DNA from: Motacilla alba alba
Taxonomy: Eukaryota; Chordata; Aves; Passeriformes; Motacillidae
Direction of reading: 5' to 3'
Assembly: GCF_015832195.1 (NCBI RefSeq)
Contig: NC_052018.1
Location: 37,825,052 to 37,889,051 of the forward strand
DNA length: 64,000 nt
Each line of letters starts with the position of its first letter. The first letter of the stretch is position 1. Made by a program: the position numbers and the translations under genes. Under the pieces are notes generated by a model. It was not told where the DNA came from. It saw only the letters and a list, made by a program, of their open reading frames with translations, and did not search any database. This document shows, piece by piece, positions 10,801 through 22,645 of the stretch.

Positions 10801-13404
10801 ATAAACTGATCCCTGGCTTTTTGAAAATAAGAGGAACCAATTTAAAAATATTAAATTGGAGCTTGAACCGGGGGAGAAGGAGGGAACTATCAGGAAAATA
10901 CTGGTCATTGTAATATATGTTATCAACAGATTTCCATAAATAGAATCCCAATATCTAAAATGAAATATATTGTGTACATTGGGATTAAAAAGAGTCATTG
11001 GTTTATTCTGGGCATTGGTGTACACCAGTCAGAGGCATGTACTTTGGATCTCTTATTCTCATTTTTGACTGCAGACTTAATGTAACTGTTGTCCAGGGTC
11101 CAGTGTTTTCAAATGAGATTTGGTATTTCTTCTCCATTAGACTGCTAGAGATATAGAGGAAAAAAATTTGTAACAAGATTTTTTTGTGTGTGAAAGTGAA
11201 AAAAATCCTGCTACCATTTAGAAAGCTCTGTTGCAAGAGACTTACAGTAGTTCTATAACTGTAAAAGATGGACCCTGCCTATGGAGGTGCTGATCCTTGA
11301 TCATCACAACTTCTGGGTCAGATGCACACCAAACAAAATAAACACAAACATAATATTCTTTCACTTCTCTGTATGTCAAAAAAATCTTGTGGACATAATT
11401 TTTAATCCAGGGATGGGAGGAAATATTGAATGACACAATATATGGGTGGGTTCTATTTGTCTGGGTTTTTTTTAAATCAGTAGAGTAAAAGTGCATCACA
11501 GATATTTGAATCTAAACAGAAGCAACCAAGAATATTCCGTTTCATGTGTTACTGCTGTGCCAAAATTCTCAGTTCTGACTTTTTTTTTCAGAGAGACTAT
11601 GATAGTATAAAATGTTTTTTATCATGACCTGCCTGGGTGCAAGGCAGGATCATGTTATCTAGCCTGTGGTAAAAAAACCCCAAAAAAACAGAGTGAGATA
11701 AAAGGCAGTTACTTGGCTTTATTCATTGTCTTTATGTTGAGTAGTAGAGATAAGTGACCATAATAATTGCAAAGAGCTACTCATGGTAAAAGATGTCAGC
11801 CAAGACTACTAATCCTGCTAGTATTAATAGTCTTGGCTAAAAAAAAAATAAAAATCTCAAGTTTATTTGTTTGAGGCTGATTTAAAACGCTTAAAAATAT
11901 TGTTTGTTTGTTCATTTGTTTCTTTAGTGTAGGTGCTTAATTAATGCCTTAGGTCAGGGCCTGCGTGTTTATCCCCTAGGGTGAGTCCATCAGGGTCAAT
12001 AACTAGCTTTCAAAAGTGCATGATCTCGAAAATTTGCTTTCTGAACATAGCCCCTCTTATGAATGGAAATCTTGTTTTGCATGGGGTGAATCAAGCGGGA
12101 GTCTTGATTGTAGCTGTTCCAAAACTGTAATCCTGACTTGATTACTGGCACTGTGTTTGGCCTTGGATACCTCCCAGCTCTGTGCCTCAGTTTTCCTGCC
12201 TGTAAGGTCTGGAGAACAATGACTGACTTTGAGACCTAATGAGCTGTTTGTATCGTACAGAGAAGATATGAAGTGCAACTGTGTTACTAGAGTGACTGCC
12301 TAAGAACTGTTTTAAAGAGAAGCTTAGTGAAATCAAGAGAGCTTTTGTCCCATGTATTCATCTGTACTTGTTCCTCTAGATGACCTAAAAGGGATTAACA
12401 GCTATTCCTAAGTTAATTTGCCTCCATGACATCTCTTCTCTAGTCTGGAAGGGATATGCTGCCTGTAAATCCAAATCCCCAGATGCATTTTAGCAACTAA
12501 TATGGTAAGGGAATCAGCTGGTTTTTATTAGTTTTTCAAGCAGTCTGATGGATCTTAGTCATCTAGAAGGGCCCAAATCAAATGACAGCTGCTTTTGCAT
12601 GTTTTCTCTGCAGATGTCATTTTAATTACTAACATCAGTGTTACATGCACCTCCTACAGGCTAATACTGTAATTCTTCAACTGCAGATATTCAAGCATCT
12701 TAGATACTATCTGAGCTTAAGTACTTGTGTTGAAGATTAAAAATAATAATGAAGCACAACCTATAAATCAAAATGCCATTCTTCAGACTTGTTGGAGGAT
12801 GGCAGTACTTCTGTCTGTTGGGCAGACAAGAGCAGTTGTTATCAATTACTTTAACATGAGTTCCCTTCACAAGACCATCCAAAACAGTCCAATATTCATT
12901 GATTGTATTAATTGAGCAATTATAATGTCCTTATAATAGCTTTCAATAACAAAAAAATCTTGCATTGGAGAAAATAAATGGTTTCAATGGAAGTTAGAAC
13001 TCTAACTGCTTTTAAATAGCTGAACCCTAGTCTCATTTTTTTAGTGATTTAGACAAATTATATATGTCAGTATGCCATACTACTAAGAGTTGTCAAACAT
13101 CAGATTCACTGGGGCCTGAAATCACATTTTTTTCCAAACCTGTGAAGCTGCCATTCAAACATTAGTCTGTAAAATTTTTGATGAAGAAAATGTGAGGCAT
13201 AGGTTGTCTATGAACAAATCTATAATATTTCAGAGGTGAAAATCCTGGAGGACACAGCAGACTACTAAGACAAGATTTAATACTTACAAGATACAACAGT
13301 ATGACTCATGCAAAATTCATTTTAAATAAAGTATTTAATGACTGAAAACAGCTGTAACCTCGATGACACTAAGTGTTTTGGGACTGCAGAAGGATAGTGT
13401 AACT
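7861..13404. other. Unique AT-rich DNA, no gene seen
   Basis: No exon, RNA gene or transposon is recognised. It contains the hairpin at 11,798-11,838 and short A runs (for example near 9737). The stretch around 12,400-12,660 is less AT-biased and carries clustered transcription-factor-like motifs, described under findings. Confidence 0.55.
11798..11838. repeat. Near-perfect inverted repeat, 16-bp arms
   Basis: Arms at 11,798-11,813 (agccaagactactaat) and 11,823-11,838 (attaatagtcttggct) pair at 15 of 16 positions around a 9-nt loop. The single mismatch is C opposite A. The GC content of the outer arm (agccaag/cttggct) makes chance pairing unlikely. The hairpin is followed directly by a run of A. 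Nothing links it to a known microRNA or transposon. Confidence 0.8.
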
Positions 13405-13845
13405 TGTTCAAAGAGCCACAAAGCTGGTGAAGGGTATGAAGCATAAGCCTGATGAGGAGCAGCTTAGGGAGCTGGGGGTGTTTAGCCTGGAGAAGAGGAG
13501 GCTCAAGGGTGACCTTATCACTCTCTACAACTGCCTGAAAGGAGATTGTAGCCAGGTGGGGATTGGCCCCTCTTGTGAGGCAACCAGCAATAGGATGAAA
13601 GAACATAGTTTTAAACTGCATGAGGGGAGGTTTAGGTTAGATATTAGAAAGAAATTCTACACAGAAAAGGTGACTATATATTGTAAATGTTACCAGGGAG
13701 GTCATGGAGCCACCATCCCTGGAGGTGTTTAAGGAAAGAGTGGATGTGGCACTTGGTGCAGTGGTCTAGTAGACAAGGTGGTGTTCAGTCATAGGTGGGA
13801 CTTCATCTTAGAGATCTTCTTCAACTTAATTAACATAAAAATACC
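13405..13845 (+). mobile_element. CR1 LINE fragment, 3' region (plus strand)
   Basis: A well-preserved CR1 3' segment. From about 13,450 it reads gaggagcagcttagggagct then gcctggagaagaggaggctc, equivalent to the C-terminal ORF2 residues RELG and FSLEKRRL followed by GDL. Then come the 3'-region landmarks: ctctacaactgcctgaaagg, aggtttaggttagatattag, and a ccatccctggaggtgtttaa segment near 13,710, ending in the weakened tail near agatcttcttcaactt (about 13,838). A 101-codon open frame (13,427-13,732) lies wholly inside it and is CR1-derived, not a host gene. The 5' end is truncated, as is usual for CR1. The copy is non-autonomous. Confidence 0.92.
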
Positions 13846-16800
13846 CTAAACCATAACTATTCATGTTAAGAAAAAAGACTGTCTTTATGTTTCTACTGAA
13901 TTTCTCAAGTAAGTTTGTGTAGATGGAAGTAAGTGATTTTACTACCTCATTTTGTATTACTGCTATACCCACTGCTATACAGCAAAGGTTTTATCAAGGA
14001 GTTTAACCCCTGCAGCTATTTTAGTCTTCACTTCATAATTAGGTTTTGTTTTATGTTATCTTTACCCCTAGGATTATTATTTATACCATTTACTATAGAT
14101 GGAACAGGGACCTCTAAAATGTATTCGTTTGAAAAACGGTATAAAGAAAACACACCAACAGCTGAGAAATTCTGTGTATTCTTTAGTGTGTCAATACAAC
14201 AAACTAACATATAAACTACCTGTGAAGAAAGCAAGCATTCAATATCACTCTATTTTCAGTGATGCTGATAATGATAATATTTATGCTGTCAATGTTAGAG
14301 TTCTCCTGAGCTAGTGTGGGGAAGAGGGGAAAGGAAAAGTCATACCACATAGCTGCCTAAAATGTTAGTTTGTCTTTTACTATAGTTAAACAGATTTGTT
14401 TTCTTTTCACTTACAGCAAGTTTCAAGTAAGACCTGTATAGAAAACAGATGGAGTATACAGGTGAGACAAAAAGATCCAGTGGTGTTATTACTGGGAGGA
14501 CAGAATACAGGCAGAATTACATTATAGCAAGAAGCAGAGAGAACATCTGCAAAGAGGACAGCATCATACATATATATTAAAACAAACATTAAAAATACAG
14601 AGGCGCATACAGGCACATAGAAAAACTTTTGATAGATATAATCCTGGGCTTAGTAACAAGGAAAGTTTTCTTCTATGTGCAGGGTTGGCAATAGAAAAGC
14701 ACTGGGTTTGTTTTTTAAAATCTTTTTAGAGAACAGTAAGAAAATTGTGGGGAAAAAAGTAAAAATTGATTCATGCTTGTATACACCTGATCAGTTTTCA
14801 TTGGGAGGTATATGCACCAAGGTCTTAGTTGATGAACAAGCTTTTAAGTCCTAAAAGATAAGTCCTAACAAGGTTTATAAAACCTAAAATATATAAGACA
14901 GAGTGAGAGGATAGGATTCTACCAGGTGTTTACATGCACTTAGGAACTTCTTTCAATTTCTGAAAGAGAGAGAAGGAAGATTGTCCATATAATATCAGAA
15001 GCAGCACCAGCTTGAAAATCTGAGAGCAATGTGATGAACTCATATGGCGTAACATTAAATACAGAGAATCCCCCAAGTGGTATTTCCACTCTGGTTGATC
15101 ATAAATTATTTTATTTTGTTGCTTGGCATGTGACTTATCACAACATCCCAACACGATCCACTGGAAATAGCTCACTGCAGTATAATACATCAAAAATGTA
15201 GAAGCACAGGAGGAAACTGATACATCTCACCCTAATGAAATACAGATTTTGTCTATCCATTTTGTTAATTAGAAAAGTACCTCAGATCTAATTATGAATC
15301 TATCTTTAATATGCTTGCTTCACCCTGCACATCATGGGCATAGCATGGTAATTATGCCTCATAAAACTAAATAGAAGTTATGTCCTCTGGTGTTTGACTG
15401 CAGAATCTTTAACTTTGTGTTTGGGGATATTTTAATTTCTGGAGTAATTTTATAAAAATATTACTTAAATCAATCCTCCTCTCTCACCCTCACTTTAACT
15501 TTTGAAAATTTATGAATGCTTGATGATAGAGTATATTTTATCTAATGTATCTTTAAAACATCTTCTAAACCTATATTTAACGACAAGGTTGACAAGACAG
15601 TGTTTTGTTCTCATCTGGACTGCTCCATTCCACAAAGAAACAGCCCTCATTAGCAATCTCCTTCATTAAGGAAACATGGGGGGGCAACTTTTATGCTTCT
15701 TCAATTCTTAGAACCTACAGACTGGAGGTCAGTTATGGAAGACATTTGTGATCTCCAGCACTGTCTGCGAGTAGTGCCGTGCTCTGTTGTACGCAGAGAC
15801 CTTGTGATGAATGAATAGGCTTGGAGTAGAATAAGATGCAAAATATGCAAAATACTTAAAAGTAGCCTAGATAGGTATTTGCTTTAACCTTGATAGTGCT
15901 GTATCTGTATGTAGGAAGAAAAAAAATACTGACCTTTGGTCCTGTTTCTGGAATGGAAACTGAGCATACAGGCAGGGATGTAGCTGTTATTTAGTAAAAT
16001 AGACAGCTGGATACCAAGGAAAGGGTCATTTTGGGTACTTAGCCAATATGACTTCCTGTGCAATGTCCATTTGATCCCAAATTTCTCCCAGCATTGAACA
16101 ACACAATGAAAAGAGGGAGTAATGAAGAGATAGTCGTCACTTGAAGCACTAGAAATAGAAGCCCTCTTATTTTTGTCTAGTATGTGAAACACTAGAAGCT
16201 ATGTTGCATTTTAAAACTCAGTACAAATAAGGTAGACCTGGCATGATACCTGGCAGGGAAGACTGGGGTGTTAGGAGCAGGACAGAAAAGTGGAAAAGTG
16301 CAGTTCAAAAATTTGTGTGAAAACTCACTGTGGGGAAATGACAAACTGAATCAAAGTTTAAATGCCATGGGAACATTTGACTGAAAAAACTTCAAAAATG
16401 TAAGATAATATAATAGCACTGTTATATCTGAAAACTTGAAAACAGAGGCAACAGCAGAAGTCAAATCTCATGTTCAGAGCAGTAGTAGAAGGTAGAACTC
16501 CCATCGTCTCACACTCTGAAGAATGAGAACCTCATTTCTCCTTCTACTCATTTCTTATAGTAGAAGGACCAAAACATATTTACAAAAGTGTCTCTTGACT
16601 CCATAATATCTCTTGCTTATTTATACTTCAGTTATAAATAAAGAAAAGACAGTGTGTCCTAATTTAAAAGGATATTTTTCCTGCCAGAACAGCAAGATGA
16701 TGAGCTACTAAATAGAGAACAAAGAAATTGTAATACAGTATGTTAAATACAAGTGAGACAGCTATCATATTTCTATTCAATACTTGAAAATATGCCCACC

Positions 16801-19800
16801 TTTTCTTACACTCATCCTTAAATAGCAATTCTGGCATAATTGTTCTACTACTACATGTAGATTGCTAGTGTCTGAAAAATTTTAATCTATGTATTCATGC
16901 ATTTATGATAACAGCTATTAAAATTAATAAGAAGTCAGTTGCTAGTACCCACAGGATTTAATTGTTATTTTCAAGGAAGAAGCTGTAAATTTTGTTTCCG
17001 GCATTGTTCCTTGATCAATTAATTCTGTTTCAGTTCAGTTCTGTATTTTCACATGTAAGTGGCCATATCTCATTTTAAGAGTTGTCTTTCAAGGCCAATG
17101 AATGCATGCATAGAAGTGGAGTTAGGAAAAGAGAGGATAACATACATATACCTTGAGATATTGTACTTTCACTGAAAATACTCTTTGAATTGGAGCATCA
17201 GCTGTAATACAGGGTTTGTATGAGATTATTTCAGTTCATGTCTGCCCTTAACTTGACAACAAGTACTTCATCCGGAGATTTCAAAGTTGAGTTTTGATGG
17301 GATAATGAATGTCCTTGTGTCCTTTTTTCCCCAGGACTGAACTTTACAGTAGAGAATAAATCTGTCTTGGACCAGAGACAGGGCTCAGTGATGTCAGTGA
17401 GAGGCTAGAAGCCAAGACAGAATCTGCTGTTGGATGGTGGAGTGGGAAGTGAGTTCCTGAACTGAGAAGTCTAATCCTTGATCCCTCTGACAAAACACAT
17501 CAGAGTCCTTCCCTACATAGTTGTTAAATTTTGGTTTAGAAAACAGTATTTTTGCCTTGGCATTGCACCTTCTCTTTATACCTACTATCCCTCTGGATGA
17601 CTGCCTTTTAATTTCACTGCCCAGTATTAGAAAAGACTTTCCTAGTAGATGATCAGCTTGTACTGCAGCCAAAGCAAAGGTCTATTTCACCCCCAAAACC
17701 AGAAGTACACTAAGCAGGATTTAAGAAATATTATGTTCCTTTTAAACTTAGACATAAGAACAGTAAGTAACAATGTGTAAAAACATTTTTACACCCTGTA
17801 GCCCTATAAAAACTGTAATGCTTTGGGGAATAAGCTTCAGGCCTTCAGCTAAATGTGCCTAGGCAAACTCTGCAAGTCCCCAGTTGTCATCTGTTAGGAG
17901 CATTACCAATTTTCTGTGAGAACTTGTGATGTGAATGGTAATTTGTTACGTGGCATTTCTTGCCAGGATGTACAGTTTTGAAAGCACGGAGTACTTAAAT
18001 GTTTGAAATATGGATATATCTTCAAAGAAAAGGCTCCAGAGCTACAAGCAACTGCTCATGGACAATTACTGCTCACTGAAAATATACAACCTTTAAGAAA
18101 ATGAGGAGCCACTGGGCAGGGAAGAAAGAGCCAGGCAGCAGGACAGGGAAATCACCATAGCAAGCTCCTTCCACAGAACCTCTGCCACTGCCAGAGGCCC
18201 AGGACTCATACATGTCAATAAACTCAGACATTTTACAACAGGGAAAGATGCCAGACATTTTGCTCACATCATTGTACCACATGGAAGAGCTCTGGAGCCT
18301 GCTCTCTGGGCTGGGATGAAGATGACTGCTGAGGGGATGAGCACTGCAGGACCAAGGGCTCACACCGGGGGTTGAATGTGGCTGCTAAGTACTCACTACT
18401 TACAATGTCTACTGAGAGCAACTAAAAATAACTATGGTCTAAGCATTAGTGTGAAGGGCATCAATGAATGTCAATCTAGTTAAGTTTTTCTTTGGAGTTC
18501 AAACTGACCAGGCTTATCAGTCTTATAAACATCACAGCGATATTTAGGTGTCTGATACATTCTTGTACATATATTCAGTTGCTGCTATATCAGTTTGTTT
18601 ATTAAAATTATTATTTGCAGTGGCTTTAGCCTTACATGCTGTACTTTTAAAACTGATATCTGCAAGATTTTACTTCATATCTGACCACAGTCTTCATATT
18701 GCAAAGATAAAGAGGCCAAATCTCATTTCCTTCTTATGTTCGAGCTACAGGCAAGTATCAAGGAATCTGAATAAGCTCTGGTCCAGGGCTAAGCAAACTG
18801 AACAGGGCATGAGAAACTATGACATTAGAAATCACTGGAGACAACAGATAACAATGTGGGAGGATGCCAAAGGTTACAGTTAACACAGTGAGGACTGTCA
18901 GAGACACCTGGATTTCAGAGGTGGTTAAAGAGGAGGTGAGACCTGAAGCTAAACATCACAGACAACTGGAGGAGAGCATTGTAGACCTTTTGGGGAGGAC
19001 AGCTTTACAGGATGAACAGCACTTAGGCCACCTTGTTAGTTGAGCATTTAATGCTGAGATTACCCAGTTAGCAGAAACAGAAACATCAAATTTAACTATG
19101 GATGTTGCAAGACTGAGCTCAGTGGAGAAAATAAGTATCAGTAATTATTTGCGACAGGATGGAGTGCAGAAATGATGGTGAAGAGGATGGTAAAGTAATA
19201 GGAAAAAGGGCAATAAAATACATAAATGATGTGTTTGGGTATGTCCAGGGGGATGCCTCCTGTGCTTCACTGCAGCTGGAGGAGGACAATAGAGCCAAGT
19301 TGTTCCAACCATAACACATGCTAATTCTGCTGCCACAATCAGGAGGAACTGGGGTCAATGGAGTGAGGTGGTTTCCCTTGCTAGGAAGGAAAAACCCAGG
19401 ACAGATGAGTTGAGCAACCTGATATCACTGTCAATACCTGGTGCAGGCTGGAAAACACCAGCATCCTCTTAAAGGTGTTTTGACTATTTTGGCTTTGTCT
19501 GCCTTGATAGATGCCAAAAGCACAATTTTGCTAGGCATTTCTCACTGAAATTCGTGTTTCCTGGATATGGTAATCTGACTTACCCACGACACCCAAGACA
19601 TGTTTTACAATGATAATTCATGCTTTTCCTTTCCCATTGTACCTACTTGAATTTAAGTACAAACATAAGATGTTTGACTTTTCAACCAGTATCTCAGCAA
19701 GCACTATAAACTCAAGGGTATATTAAAATATAACATATGGTGATCTTCTGACATCCATTACCAAGTTAACACATCAGATCCTGTTTCTGACATAGCACTA

Positions 19801-20036
19801 TAGCTCTTCCAGATATGGAATTATTCAGAATGTAAGTAATTCTAAAATTTCTCATGTCAAAAATCAAGATGAACTCATCTAGGCTTTTTTTTTTTTAACA
19901 AAATATTTGTTAAAATAAGAGTAAACCATGGAGTGAAGGGGAAATGCCTAAATTCTCCACTACCTATATTTCAATTAAAGATAATAAAGAGGTTTTAAGA
20001 GAATAGCATTCCTCCTTCGAAGGACAATGAGTGTGA
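13846..20036. other. Unique AT-rich DNA, no gene seen
   Basis: No supported feature. Open frames here (for example about 111 codons at 18,548-18,883 with a GTG start) lack an ATG start, known motifs or splice-site support, and look like chance. Confidence 0.55.
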
Positions 20037-20093
20037 GTGTACATTTCCCTTGAGAAGGTCTTTATTTACAATCTGGTCATATCGATCTTTCAG

Positions 20094-20204
20094 CAAAACC
20101 CTGGAGCAGTAATTATACTAAAAGACGAAGAAAGTGAATACGTATTTACAGCTAGTGAACAGTATGATAGACTTATTCCAATCTCCAGAACATTTTGTAG
20201 AAAG
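20094..20204 (+). other. Possible coding exon (unproven)
   Basis: A 111-nt segment preceded by ctttcag at 20,087-20,093 (a plausible splice acceptor) and followed by gtttat after aaag (a weak donor). If spliced there, it would be a symmetric phase-0 exon of 37 codons with a balanced, charged composition, containing stretches such as NPGAVIILKDEE and YDRLIPISRTF. Alternatively the frame runs on to a TAA at 20,220-20,222, which would make it a terminal exon; an AATAAA lies much farther on at about 20,920. I do not recognise the protein. Chance is a real possibility: the polypyrimidine tract is poor, no neighbouring exon was found, and the window is otherwise gene-free. Confidence 0.18.
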
Positions 20205-20222
20205 GTTTATGGTGAACTCTAA

Positions 20223-21829
20223 ATAGTTGTTCATACTGTGTCACGAACCAAAAGCATATATGCTATCTCCTCAGAGCACTCACTATATCACTTGATTTAT
20301 CATGAAAACACCAGCTGGTGAATTTGCGACTCAGACACAAAATTCAGAATCTGTTTACTCTCATTCCAAACTTGAACTTTTGACTGTATTGCTTTTTTGT
20401 TATTAACACAATATAAACCCCCACAGCCCCGACATTTGCTGAATAGGTCAGATTCTCTCTGGTTAATTTGTCATACTTCAATGAAACATACAGAAGTTTT
20501 TCAGTGCTAGCATGAAAAACTAAGTTGCTTTTTTAAATGTACATCAGCTTGCTACAGATTCAGTGTAAAGACAAAGTAGAATTCTTTAGCATATGGGGAA
20601 CATTTTTCAGCCAAATAATTAATATTTGGTGCCCTCTTGGGTTAAGAGAGATTGGTATGAGATGAAATATAAAATATTTGCAAAGGTCTGTGAAGATCAG
20701 GGCATAGAACCAGTAAATAGGATTTTTATTAGTTGTTTTATAAAAGATATATTTTCCCTTGTACCTAAAACAGATGTTTATTCTGTATGCTATGCTGTGA
20801 CCCTTTCAAAGCATAAAAATCAGACTCTGAACTTGAGTTTTTGCATAATGCCTTAGATATAAATATATACTACCTTTTCACAGAACCCTTTCCTCAATAT
20901 TACCCACTACCTTTGCTTAAATAAATAGATTTTTGTCTTTTTGAAGTCTTAAGTTAGAAAAGTGTAGTAGTTGTTCTGTGCTTTAATCCTTATATCTGCA
21001 CATCTCCTCAACAGTTCACCCTACCTATACACATTAAACTTCTGCTGCCTTTTGAAATCAACAAAGCATAATATTTCCCACCCCTGTGTCTTTCTTTTTT
21101 TCCCCCAACTCAGAAATGCATCAAGACCTTGGGGTAAATATTGTAAATAAAAGAGAAAGCAAATAATAACTTGTTTTCCAGTACATACCCCTGCAGATTT
21201 TGTAAGTAATTAGAAAAATACCTGTAATCGCAATATTTTTTTTCTTAAATGTCTAACATATCTGATTGCTCTTACATTGAGACAAGATGTAGGAAAACTG
21301 GTCTTCCTGCTGAAGTACCCACCAACCCTTCCTTCCCTTGCTTAGGAAACTTGTTCTTTCTTTTCCATGTGCCCTTCTGTCCCATGATGTAGTTGGATGC
21401 TGATTTCCTACTGTAGAAAATGGAACAGAGCTCAGTGTGGCAAGCATTGTCCTGGTTTCTAGAGAGCTTTATCTCTTCCATTATGGGGCATAAAAAAGGA
21501 TGCTGAACATTTCTAATTCTATGGTAGCTGTAATGTTTCCTTAAATTAATACAGATTTTGAGGTTGTGATTGTTGGTTTAAGTGGCTTTGGCCTCATTAG
21601 AATATAATGAATTTTCAAGGTTAGTACTGTATCATGTAGGTAGTAATAATAAATAATTTCCTTGTCAGCAGGGAGTCAATGAATATTTTGGGACTCCATC
21701 TGCAGACTATTTGGCTAGCAGGAATGCACTCTACATATACTTTGCTATTGATGTGCCTGTAAAACTCCTGTTAATTATAATGGGGATTTATAAATGGACA
21801 TCAAAGACCAGTTTGTGAGCTCTCTGAAG
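20223..21829. other. Unique AT-rich DNA, no gene seen
   Basis: No supported gene or transposon. It contains an AATAAA hexamer at 20,920-20,925, which is expected often in AT-rich sequence and is not by itself evidence of a transcript end. Confidence 0.5.
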
Positions 21830-21942
21830 CCCTGATCCTGCAAAGGCTTATAAATGTGTTTAATTTTCATACTGTTAGTAGTACAGTTGAAATCAATGTG
21901 ACTTAATATTAGCTACATGTGGAGTGTTTGTAGGATTGGGGA
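21830..21942. repeat. Ancient palindromic dispersed repeat (MITE-like)
   Basis: The left end reads ccctgatcctgcaaa and the right end gtttgtaggattgggg, which are imperfect terminal inverted repeats (about 12 of 15 positions). The interior stays roughly palindromic and centres on gttgaaatcaatg near 21,890-21,900. This layout, with gatcctgcaaa..cttat at one end and a central ttgaa/tcaat, matches a short palindromic repeat I recall as common in turtle and crocodile genomes and surviving as old copies in birds; I cannot give its family name. It codes for nothing. The strand is meaningless for a palindrome. Confidence 0.6.
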
Positions 21943-22279
21943 CTGGTAGTGATTTTATACAGAATTTCCTTAACTGGCTCCACTGAGTTTGCTTGTTGTG
22001 ATTTGCATTAGTCAGAAAACAATGATCTGAAGGGGCACACAATTCTAATTCTAATAAGATTTGAGATCACTGAAAAGCTTTACATTAAAAAAAAAAAAGA
22101 CTTTTGGACAGCTATTTTAGAGGGGTCATTGGGCCGCGTATAACACAAACTTAAGTTATGCAAGAAAATAATAATTTACAAAACTTACTTATGGATTTAC
22201 AAAAAGGTCACAAAAATATTAATTTAAAACATCTTGGTTCGTTTCTTTTCTTTTGTGTAACAGGTGTTACCCAAAGTTC

Positions 22280-22296
22280 TTTTTTTTTTTTTTTTT
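22280..22296. repeat. Poly-T run (T17)
   Basis: A homopolymer of about 17 T with no recognisable retrocopy on either side. Confidence 0.8.
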
Positions 22297-22590
22297 GAGT
22301 TGAATGTAGTCCTACATTTTGTAAATCTGATCCTGTGGAATGCATTCTGTGTTACAGGTTTTTTACACAACAGAATTTCAACATGACTTATTTAGTTAGG
22401 GGAGTCAATAAAAAGATCAGATCTGACCTTTTTGATATGACCACTGCTTGCTACTATGCTTCTCTAATAAGCAGAAGGTATTAAATAAGTACCTGCATCA
22501 GAGAGAATTGGGGGCAACAACAGGGAAACTTTTTTACTTAAGACCCCCCACCAATCTACCTATATGAAAAAGATAAAGTTCAGGACAATT

Positions 22591-22645
22591 AAAAAAAAAA
22601 AAAAAGGAAGGCAAAAAGGCAAAAGAAAAAATAATAAAAGAAAAT
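22591..22645. repeat. A-rich tract
   Basis: A run of 15 A followed by a degenerate A/G-rich stretch (ggaaggcaaaaaggcaaaag). It is low-complexity sequence and produces a spurious Lys-rich translation. Confidence 0.7.

Noticed and set aside
13427..13732. 101-codon open frame resembling a conserved protein
   Set aside because: It is the ORF2 C-terminus plus 3' region of a CR1 copy, not a host gene.
18548..18883. 111-codon open frame on the plus strand
   Set aside because: It starts with GTG, shows no domain or splice context, and has AT-driven composition; a chance frame in AT-rich DNA.
20920..20925. Polyadenylation signal of a gene ending at 20,222
   Set aside because: AATAAA is frequent by chance in AT-rich DNA, and the upstream exon itself is unproven.
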